A stretch of DNA of 64,000 nt from an uncultured Prevotella sp. (GTDB lineage Bacteria > Bacteroidota > Bacteroidia > Bacteroidales > Bacteroidaceae). Positions 29,501 through 41,500 of the stretch are shown in pieces (positions within the stretch are counted from its first letter, which is position 1; the number at the start of each line of letters is the position of its first letter). Location of the stretch: assembly GCA_945834405.1 (NCBI GenBank), contig CAMAHD010000001.1:1-64000 (forward strand), in the 5' to 3' direction. The position numbers were made by a program, and so were the translations under genes. Under the pieces are notes generated by a model. It searched no databases, was not told the DNA's origin, and worked only from the letters and a program-made list of their open reading frames with translations.

Positions 29501-32500
29501 ACCAACATTCTCGCCCTTCGTAATTTTGTTGACAAAGGCTTTCGTTACAGACACACCTTCGGGCATGGAATATTTCGTGTAGTCGATATTCCAGACCTTC
29601 TTCTCGCCAGCGGACTTCGCCTGCTGCTCTTCGTTGGTGACTTGCTGCTCCTGAGCTTCCTGCTGCTGAGCAACTTCTTCATTCTTGTTCTCTTCCATAG
29701 CTGTGAAAGTTTTAAGTTGTGGATATTCTGTAATTAACTCATTCTCTATCTTCTCTACTCTATAGTAGTCGCTGTAATGCTGAGACATATAGGTGGCGAC
29801 AGGCTCCTTGATAATCTTCTGCTGGTCAGCAGAGAAGGCAAGGTCAGTTTCGTCTTCCAAGCCTTCATCAAAGGCTTCCTCCAAAGACTCGGTCTCGCGG
29901 ATCTCCTTCACCTGGGCGTAAAGGTCATCAAGACCATTAAGGTACATACCTTCGCCATGGTCGAAGGAAACAGTAGAACCGTCGGCATCGGCACGATGAC
30001 CGATGATATTCAGACTACCGTTCTGATCGAACTTGATCAAATCGACATAATCCATGTCAGGGTCATACTCCTCACGAGAGACAGCCAAACCTTCAACAAA
30101 GCTCATCTCGTCGCCTGCGCCAACGAGGTTGGCAATCTGAGCCTCACGGACAGCCATTGACATCGCATATATATTAGAATAGGTGTCAAGGCGGCTGACA
30201 TCCAAAGTTGCACTCTCATCAGTACCTTCGACAACACCGGCAATGGTATAATTGCCTTGGCTGTTCTGGTAGAGATTGTTGACTACAACAACCTTATCTC
30301 CATCGTCAAGCTTGACAGGATTCAAGGTGAGACCGGAACCGACACTCGGAACAGCCTCGCTGATCATATCCATCAGATAGCCCTTGGCATCACGTAACTC
30401 TGGGTCAAGACCTTCGTCACGCTTCAAGGAAATGGTGTAATTCTTACTGTCAAGGATGTCTTCAACCTGATGAAGGTCTTCAGCAGTCATGCGGTAAGTG
30501 CTGACACCGCCCTTGTTGTCACCACAGACAAAGACGCAGACGGCATCAACATCAGGAGAAAGCGAGCGTCGGATATTGAAGACATCAACACGCTGACCGG
30601 CAGCAAGGCCATCAGCCTCCGTAATAGTAAACGGCTGCTGCAATAGCAACATATCGCCATCCTCCGACAACAGGTCGACAAGACGAGACCACAGACGCTC
30701 AGAGAGCATGTTGCGGTTCTCCTCAACGGCAGCATCGCGCTCGTCAACCATACGGTCGACATTTAGGGCTACCATCTTGTCACCGAACTGCACGGCATCT
30801 GCCTCACGGGTAAAATCACCCCAGATACGGTTGTTCATAATGCGAGCCTCGCCGCCAAGGGACTCGGCAATAGCCTTGGCATCGTCCAGCGTGACACGAG
30901 GAGAGTTATTCAACATCTCCACATGGATGTCACCGAAGACACCACCGGGACGGTTATCAGAACCGAAAGAGATATGGTAATGCTCAGGTTCCTTGGCTTC
31001 GAGCTGGATGCGACTCTTGGCGTAGTCTAACAGCTCGTCACGGACAAAGGCAGGAACCTGAGAAGCGGTAACACCATTGCTGTTGTCAATACTAATATAG
31101 ACCTTATCATCCATATCCTCACCAACAGTGACTTCCTTGAAGCCACGCTCGTAGCCTAACGAACGGTCTTTGTCAAAGACAGTGAGAACATAACGACCAG
31201 CGGCATTGTCGCGATTGACAGCGGCAGAACCTTCACGAACCTGCTTCAACAGATTCTCTACAATAGGATTGAGAGTGACAGAACTCTGCTGCTCCTGACC
31301 AAGATACAGGCTCTTGGCATAGAACAGGGTATCGCTGATGTCTATAATGTCAAAGTCCTCACCATTGTCAGACTGTAACAGCTTCTTGAAGCCTTCGATA
31401 CCATCTACATTATAGAATATCTTATCATCGTCACGCTCATCAATATCCGTGCTGAGCTTAATCATATCCACCTGCTGAACACCGTCATCCTTATATCTGA
31501 TGGTAACCTCAGCATACAAGGGTTCCTCACCATGCTCAGCCTTAAAAGCGTCGAAACGCTCCTGAATAAGGTCGCGCTGAGTGCCAAGGTAACGGTCAAG
31601 TTCCTTAATGTTCCAAGTGCGGATCTGTTTGTTGATGTCATCAACAATATCCTCGCGGACATCCTCACCAGCATTAAAGGATGCGGTGAAAGTATGAGGA
31701 ACACCATTAACCTCACGGACAACAGCACCTTCAACCATACCAGGAGCCTTGTGCTCATCAAAGGTAATATCATTCTCGGTAACTGGAGAAAGGATAGTAC
31801 GACCATGCACACCAAATGCTATAACACGCTGCTGAACATCAGCGGCATCCTCTACAGCAAAGCCCATCTCACGGTCATGCTCTTCGAGTTGACGGTAGGC
31901 TTCCTCGTATTCGTCACTCTTCACAAGGAAAAATCCCTCTCGGTTCTCATAGGCATCGATACCAGCATAGTTGTCTATATTCTCGACGGTATTCGTCGTA
32001 CTGTCATAGAAATAGACGCTGACCTCCGTATTGTTATAGAGCAGGGCAGGGTCATCATGGGTCCAGCCATGAATACGGCGGTAGATATCTACCTTATCGT
32101 CAGCAGACTGTACATGAACATATTCATTGTCGGGCTGGAGCTGAGTGAACCTCTTTTCTTCCCTGATCTTATCCAGCATCAGACGCATAGCGTCAGCATC
32201 GCCCATGGCAATGGTCATACCATTAGCCTGTCCGGGATAGATAATCAGATTGCCATCACTATCAGCAAGAGTTACTGAGGAAACCATGACAGGCTGCTGT
32301 TCTGCATCCATCATTTCAAAAGGCTCAGCAAAGCGTACCCTGATACTATATTCATCTGTCTGGAAAGCAGGCTGTCTGCTGATCTCCTGCTTCAAAGCAG
32401 CAGCAGTAACACCCATATAGATATTATCCAGCACTTCCTTATTGTCGATATGGTCTATATCGCTGACCATCGCAGGAACCATAATGGTTCCGTCGCTGGG

Positions 32501-35500
32501 AACGCCGACATGGGTCATCGGCTCACCAGTCGGTGTAGTGCGCTGAAAATTCTCAGGAATGGAAATAGTATGGTATTCTGACGGAGTGAGCTGTGAGACA
32601 ACATCCTTGATTTTGTCTCTTAATACTGACAACTCATCAGATAACGTATTCTCCTGCTGAGCCTGACGGATAACCTCGCCAAAATACTTGTCAGCCATCT
32701 CCATAACAAAGTCACCACGCTGGGACATCGCAGAAGGACCAACCATCAGTTGATAGCGGGCTGCCTCGTCTGCAGAAAGCTCAACGGCATTGCTGACCTG
32801 GTGCAGCGTGTCTGCATTGACAATACGAACACTGTACTTATTATCACCGGACGGGAATATCTCGGCAGCAATACCTTGCTTGGCAGCATCGGCAGCAATA
32901 TTCTCCTGCATACGTACCAGACTCTCACTGATAGCCTGACGGGTGTCAACGGCATCGGGAACGGCAAGATGCACATCAAGAGTAGCATCGTCAGCAAGCT
33001 CCAAATAGTCTGAGGTGTTCATCATCGCAAAGCGGATAACACCATTGTCAAGACGACGCTCGAAGAGAGGCAGGCCAAAAGCCTTGCTCAGACGCTCGGC
33101 ATCATCACCAAAGGCTTCTACGAAACCTTTCTGACGGAACAGTAGAATCTCATCGGGATGGATATTCTTCTGAAGGTTGTACTCCTCCAAGACGGTGGCA
33201 ACCTGGTCTGGAGAGTCGTAAGGCTCATAATTCAACGGCTGTGCCATGGCCAGCGCATTCTCGATGGTCTCACGGTGACCGTTGATATAGTCGGCGACAA
33301 CCAAAGTACCCTCAGGATGGTAATACTTCTTGGGGATGTCGCGGATAGTCATCTTCTCGCCGTTCTCGGCGTAGGCATCAAGACCCGACGGATGGAAATC
33401 AAGGGTCTTAGCCTTAAAATTTCCTATATTCAGACTTCCACCGGTCTCTATCTTGACAGGCTCCTGCTTGGCGATACTGATACTATAGTCAATGGTCTCC
33501 AATGCCAAAAGGGTATCAGACATCGAATACTGCATGACAGGACGCAGACTGACAGGGGCAGCAGTGACACGGAGATTCAGATTCTGCTCAACAAGATACT
33601 CGAAACCGTCACTGTTGAGATGCAGCACCTGAGCCGAACGGTCTTCACCATACTTCACAAGAGAAGCAGGCCAGCCAGTAGCCTGGCTGATGACAGCAGC
33701 ATCCTCGCCGACAGCAGTCAGCAGACCGTTACTCTTATATAATATCACCTCACCGGCAACCTTCTCATGATGACGCATAGAATCCTTGACAAGGGCATCG
33801 AGGTGCATATCATTGATGAGACCGATACCATGAAGGCCTTCAACAACCTTCGGAAGGTCTTCATCATTGGTCTCGGCAACAGCATAAGCCAAGGCTGATG
33901 CTTCCTCACGGATAGTCTCAGGAATACCGGCAAGGTCTTCAAGGGTGTTGCCTGTCAGCACACCACTGGCCCACTTGGACAGCTCCTCAGGAGTCTCTAC
34001 GCGGTCAAGAGGCAGTAAAGCAGCCTTCTCACCAGATGTGAGCTGTGCCTGGTTGTTCAGGAAATAACTCATAACCATCGCATAATGACCTTCCAAGAGG
34101 GTCTTGGGAGCCAGACGCACTTCCTCGGCCATACGGTCAGGAAGGCTCTCACGCTGTGCCTTGGCAGAAATGAGGCGGTCGGCATCATACAGAGAGATAG
34201 TAGCCAAGGCATCCTTCAAATGCTGCAGACGCTCACCAGGATTGGTGACACCATTGTTCACCCAATCCATCAGCTGCTTGCCGTCAGTAACACCAAGGAG
34301 GTTGATGAGTTCCTGACTGACGGACTCATGAGGAAGGTTGTCATTATAATACTGGATAGTACCAGCAAGCATGCTGTCAAGGGTGGTGTAGTCATAAGCG
34401 GCACGACGGTCAACCAGCATGGCCGACAAGACATCGAGCTGGTCAGAACGGCAATTCTGAAGCTCACCAAGGAACTTCAGATAATCGCCTTGTGTAAGCT
34501 CGTTGAGTGCCTGATGCTCAGACTCACCATTATAGAATGCCTCCATAGAAGCATCGGCAAAGCCTCTCAAAGGAACAAGACCAACGTCCATCGGCTGACT
34601 GAGAGCATTCAACGTATCATAGAGAGAAGACGGCGTGCTGACCAGCTGCTTCAAAGCGGAAGCCTTGCGGAAAATATCCTGATACATGTCAGCAAGGTCT
34701 GACACGGACTGCTCATTACGACGGATGTCCTCAGACACGGCCTTGTAAAGATTCTCCATATCGTCAGCAGAGAGGGAATGGAGTGTCAGAGGCTCCTCGC
34801 CGACATGGTCACCATTGGTGATAGTTCCGTTGAAGACTAACTCGCCACGCTCAACAGACAGTGAGCGTAAAGTGGCAGTCTTGTAGTTATTCGTCTCAGG
34901 ATTACTGTCAAAACCGACTCTGAGACTGTTCCAGTTAATGGAACGACCCTCACCAATCTTTTCTACCAGCTGCTGCTCACGGATGAGCTTCTGGATAAAC
35001 TCCTGCTCATTGACAGAGAGACGGCTGATATTGAGGTAGCCTTCCGTGTCCTCTCCTGCAAGATACCCGTTAGCGGTATTCTTCAGAGTACGGACAAGGA
35101 GGTAATCGGACACGGCACGATGCTCTGTGTCATCAGCAATAAAGCCTGCGCTGAAAGCATAGCGCATACCCTCGTGAGGCATGACCTCACCGAGTAACTG
35201 TTGTAAACTATCCTTGATATTCATAGTCTTGATATTATTATGTTGTTTTCTAAAATCTTCCTCACGCCAGCGGGCATCACGGGCCAGCCAGTCGGCAGTA
35301 TTCATCGAGTAACGGGCACAGATAGGATTGATATCCACCGTGATGCCGTCAATCTCCAACGGCTCGACATGAAGGACATTGAACATGGCGTCTTCCTTGA
35401 TGTCCGTACCGTCATACTCAAAGAGTATGTCGAGGTCGCTGCCCTCATGGGCTTCGTTACGCGAGCGGCTGCCAATAATAGTGATATCCTTAATGACCAA

Positions 35501-38500
35501 ACCGTCATCGAAGAAAAACTCACCGACGGTATCCATGACGTGATTCTTAACAAGATCCTTGATCTCCTCAACGTCATAGCTCTCCAGACCCTGCACAGTC
35601 TTCACGACAGGATTGTCACGGAAAGCTTTCATCTTCTCATCCCAAGCAGTATTGAAAGCATAGTAGTAACTGGTGGGGTTTGAGAGGTTGTTATAGTTAA
35701 GCAGGGAACGAATCTCGTAACCTTCATCCTTGAAGTCAACCAAAGCAGCAAGCTTCTTGGCGACATCCTGACAGTTGTCATCGGTAAGGCCACCACCAAG
35801 GATAGCTGTTACTACGTCTTTCTGGTCAGCATACTTCTGCCAGAAATACCAGGCGAAGTCATGATGACCGCCATAGAGACGATTGCGGTTCTTGAAATCG
35901 ACAATACTCTCTCCCTTGACATAGCGCAGGGATTTCTGCTCAATAGCAGGACGATGGAGGAAGGTCTTATCGGAAAGGACATCCTTCCACTGCTGCATCG
36001 GTGGAACGGGCTTGTAGAGATACTGCACTGGAGCTTCCTTGGAATAAGTCTCAGCAGCAGCCCGACCTTTCTCTATGGCCAAATCCTGAATCTTATTGTA
36101 ACGTCCGTTACGATAAGCGACATCATCCTTATGTGCCTCGTAGAAAGCAACGAGGGATGCTTCGTCGTCAAAACGGATACAACCATAGTCATACTCCTCA
36201 TCTAACGGCATATCGTCAATACCTTCCCAAGCATCCTCGGCAACATCGAAAGGATGAACACGGCAGTCTAACAGGTAGGCAACCTTACCGATACCTTCCT
36301 TGTCGGCGTCAACGACAACGGTACCGATGGTATTGTCATCGTAGAAGAGGGTGCGCTCCAGATGCTCACCACCTTCCTTGTCCTTACCGTCTGAAACCAT
36401 CTTGGAATAACCAACACGGCTATTGTCAATGCTGGTAAGAACTTCCTTTGTCAGCAAGTCCATACGCTGCTTGACACCAATGGCAACGACAGGAGTGTCA
36501 TCGACAACATCATTATTCACAATATCCTTATAGTGCATAACACGACCGAGATACTTGTTCTTCAACTCGAAACGCTCACTGAGAGGTATCAGGTTACCAG
36601 CCTTGTCATAAACAACAGGCTCTAATGTCTTCAAGGAAGCTACATGACGTTCCTGACTGACGGCACTGGCCAGCGACAAAACAACACCCTTGCCTAAAGC
36701 CTTGACACAGGCTTCGGCAGTGTTGCCAGTATGCACCACATTATCGATGACAACAGGCATACGCTCGACACCTTCCCACATGGGAAGCTCGCCTTCCATA
36801 CGAATGCCAAGAGCATCGGCAGACATAGCCTTGCCATCATGGGCATATTTATACTCATACTGACTCTCTCGTGGGTCGCTCTTCAAGACATCGGCAACAG
36901 GAACAAAGGAGCGTTCTGCAATGGCATTGGCTAATGCCAGCGTGGAAGTGGCATAGCCCTCGTGACCGGGAGCGGGAACCAAAACCATACCTGCACGGAC
37001 GAAAGGCGCCATCAGGTCGGCAGCCTTATTGATAGCTTCAATATTATTCTCATCCTTGACGGCATGAGCGAGCCGGTCCAGCTTACCACGGTAGCCGTCA
37101 ACAGCCATGAAGGGAGTAACACCATTGCCGACATTCTCATGCAAGGCATCCCAGAATATATCGCGAGCCTTGTCAATATCACCTGCCTCGACGGCAGCGG
37201 CATATTCCTTGTCGCGGGATTCAAGCCACTGCTCGACTTTACGGACAGGATTGACCTGCTTGGCGAAATCGTTGAGAATCTGGTCGGCAAGGTCTTCCTT
37301 GCTCTCGTAATGGAAATTCAACGAGTCACCGACATGCTTCCAGAAATCCTGGATAGCCTTGGCGACATTCTGATAGATATTACCCCAACGGCTACCATAG
37401 TTGGCATCCTTGGGAGTCATACGCTCCAATTCTGCATGAAGCTTGGCAGCACCACGCTTACCGCTATAGTGGGCGATGACTTCCTCAGCCAGCTCACTGT
37501 CTGAGGTCAGCTCAGGATAGGAAGCCTTGACGAAATTCCACGTCTCAGCATCTTGCTTCATCATCTCTACGACACTGTTCCAGTTGTCAGGATTGATGCG
37601 ACGTAAGGCCTCACACCACAGATGAGCATACTCATGAAGCGGCAGCTCGGCATCAATCTTACGAAGGTCAAGATGAATCTGACCCTTATAGGCAAAACCG
37701 TAACTCTCGCCCTGCTCAGTCTTGAAATGACGAACCTTGCCGACCTCACTCTGGTCTGCCACAGCAGCCTTCAGAACGCGGCGGTTCTCACGGATGTCGG
37801 TAGAAACCGTGATACCCATAGCACGGAGATGATCAACAACAGCACCACCGGCCTCTCTGTCCTCAAGGGTCAGACGGCGTGGGGCAGGAGATTGCTGACG
37901 CACTGCGTCAACATTCTCTGCTTCCTGTATTTCAGTGTTGACAGACTGCTGGGCTTTCTGAAGCATGTCAATGGCATTGCCACCAGTAGCCTGGTCAAGA
38001 TTTTGGGCACCTTTCTCACCGATGAAGTGGTAACGGATATCATTGTTTTCACGGAGAAACGTACCAATATTCTCCGTAGCGGACTTTATCTGATTCGGCT
38101 CAAAGGCTACATATTCGTTCTCGCCATGACCCCGGTCGACGATGACACCGTCATAGCCGTCCTGAATGGCAGCAGCAGTGAACTGATAGCTTCCAATATG
38201 TTCTGAGATGACATTCTGCCAGGACATTCCGAGGCTACCAATACCAGAGCGGTTGTTGATCTCATGCTCACGCCAGACACGCAGACGGTCGTCAGGATGA
38301 ATGAACTGCAAGTCCTCATCCTTCGACATCAATTCCTCGACAAACGGCATATTCTCCTTAATGAGGTTATCGACTGCCTTGATATGGTCAATATACTCAC
38401 CGACCTGTATCTGCTTATCGTTAAATCCTGTCAGCGTGAGTCCACGCATGGCGGGGGTGTCAAGCTTATCCCTTATCTCACTATAGATGTCGGTAGAGAT

Positions 38501-41500
38501 ATGGTCGGAAATCTCGAAGGGATGCTTGATGTCAAGGTACACCTTCATAACATGATAGTCTTCACGACCATCATTCAACCAGCCTGGAGCCTGGGTACCA
38601 AAATAGAAACCGGCACCGAAAAGTCCGTTATCCTTGCTGTTCTCACCAATCTTACTGATATCGAAGACCGTAAAGTCGGCATGGCTGCCATGCTCAACAA
38701 TGAGAGGCTTACCATTCTCGTCAACGACCTTGGAAAGCTTGCGGTTGATGACATTCTTGAAGGTGACGTGCACATAGTCATCCAAAGGAACGATGGCGTC
38801 AGCATGCTTCTCCAACTCGGCATTGGCCTCGACAGGCTTCACACCCGGAACTGTAGCCAGCGTGATATGGGCATACTGGTTGTGGCTCTCTGGATTCTCT
38901 ACAACCAAGACATCAACCTTATCAGTGGTCAGACGGCCAATGATGTGTAACTCTTTACGCTGACCCTCACGGTCATCCATAACCTGCAAACCGTAGGTAA
39001 CGGTGGAATGATCATAGAACTTCTGGGGCAGGACAGAAGGATAACGCTCCTTCAGGGAGTCCACATCATCAACCATGTAGGCACGGTAGATGGAGGGCTT
39101 CTGCCAGTCACCGAACCACTCCTTGAAATCCTTGCTGGACTGCTGAATATTCTGAAGCTCTCGTAAAGTATTGGCTTCATTCTGCTTATAGTCCAGAGGA
39201 TTAACCTCACTGAGTAGGTCAAAGAGGATGCGGTCGGCGACCTCTTCTTTATTGGTATAATGGATGCCGAAGAACTCAGCGACATTACTCCAGAACTTAC
39301 CCAACACCTCCATCATCTTGTCGAAGATGGACTTGTTATCCTGACCGTCAACAAAGTCCTGAAGCTTCTGATAGCCGCGCTTGCCACTGAACTGTGCCAA
39401 GGCTTCATCGGTTATCTGGTCATCGGTCATCAGATGGGGATAGTTGTCGCGGACATAGTTCCATAGCTCCGGGGTGTCCTTCATCATCTGAACGATATTC
39501 TGCCACTCCTGCGGGTTGCGCTGACGTAGCACCTCGGCCCACAGGTGGGTGTATTCATGAATGGGTGTCTCGGCGGTGGCAATACGGGGGTCTATATATA
39601 TACTGCCATCCTGACGTACAAATCCGTAGGACTCGCCATTAGGGGTGCGGAAGAAGCGGAGATGCCAGCTGAGCTGTGCCTTTGCAGCCTGCTCAACCTG
39701 ATAGTTGGCAAAGACTGCATAGGAGGCATGTCCACGCTCCTGACCGATGATACCGTCATAGCCGTGACGCAGCATCATCTCCTTGAAAGCCTCACTGTTG
39801 ACGGCCTGATATAGCCAAGAGGTATCAGGAACATCCCTGCGCAACTCTTCAATACCAATATCCGTCGCATCCTGCAACTCCCTTAACCAGTCCTCACGGG
39901 TAAAAAAACTGTCTATACCACGGTCGAGATTGCTAAGATAAACAGGATGGTACATCTTTATATATGACGGCCTTATATCGGAACGATAGATGTTACGCTC
40001 CGTCCTGTTGGCATAGATATCGGCATAGTCCCTGTCCGGGGTAAACCAGATAGGTTTGTCCTCCCTGTATTCCTCGAAACGGTTCAGACCAATGGCAGTA
40101 CCATGATATACCATCAGCGGCATGCCGTTCATGTCAGAGACATATCCGTACATATTATTACCTAATATGCGCTGCTCTCGGATTTTTTCCTGATTTTCCT
40201 TGGAGATATCGGAATTTTGTCGTACCTTTGCAGCATCTAAAGCATTTCCACTGTTAACACCTGCGCCATCGAGCGTGTCGGCATTAGCCATTTTGTTGTT
40301 AAGTGGACGTGCTTTTTGATTTGTATAGTAATCACCAAAAACTTCCTTGTTTTTCCGAACCTCAGTAAGAACAGTATGTTTTACACCATTTAAAACAAGC
40401 TGATATACATTTCTTCTTCGAGAACCGGAATCAACAGTTTTACACTCTCCTTTTTCAATTACTTCATAAATCGAGAGAATATCGTCTTCGTTGAAAACAC
40501 CCATTGTAGTACCAAAATGTTTCATTAAACTATGCTTGGTGCCTAAACCTTCTTCTTTGCCAGCAATGACAGAGAGGGTGAAATTACGCTCAGGGCGATT
40601 GATCTCAACAGAAACTTCCTTTTCTTTGCCAGAATAGACTTCTACAAATGCACGCTGCTTTTCTGTTAATTCTTTATCTTCAAAATAACGGCTAATAGCA
40701 ATTTGTTTTTTATCAACACGACTGCCCATCATGGTTACACGTCCATTCTCCAGAGCCAATACACGCTCACCTTCCTGCCAGTCAGTGCTTACGTTGATTC
40801 CCGCAGCCTTCATCTTCTCAATAAGACCGTCACGAAGCTGGTTGGTATATCTGTCATTCAACAGTCGGATATTACCAACAAAATTATTCGCATCATCCTC
40901 ACTGACGAAACGCATCATCATGCGCCCGTCACGGTTGACCTGCTCACCATTATACAGTCCGGCAACCTGTACGGCATACTGAGGCATGATGCCATAGCCA
41001 TTGGCATTGCCTACAAACCAATAATTACCCTCATGAGTGATGGGGTATTCCTCAACAGAGCGATGCTCATTGACGGAACCGACAGACAGAGCATTACGTA
41101 AACGCTGCTCGTCGATATTCAGGTCTATAGCCAAGTCATGAAGACCTTCATAAAGATTATTGGCACGTTCTAACAGGATGTCACGCTGACGTTCCGTGAG
41201 CGTAGCACCTTGCTTCAGAGCAAGAACGGCTGCATCATGCTCAGCAGCGAACTCCCAATAATCCTCTGGACGCGGACGGCCTAACAGGTGGTTGCCCGTT
41301 TCAAGGTCGCTGACAATCTGACTCATCAACGACTTCTCTGTAGGAGTCAATGAAGAGTGACGGTCAACAATCTGCATACGAACTTCAAGGCCTGGCTCTA
41401 CAAGTTCTGTAATGCTACGCTTGACAGTCTGCTTGGGTGCTTCCAGCTGGTCACAGATGGCTACACGGTAGCCAGCACGGATAAGCTTCGGCAAATAGGT

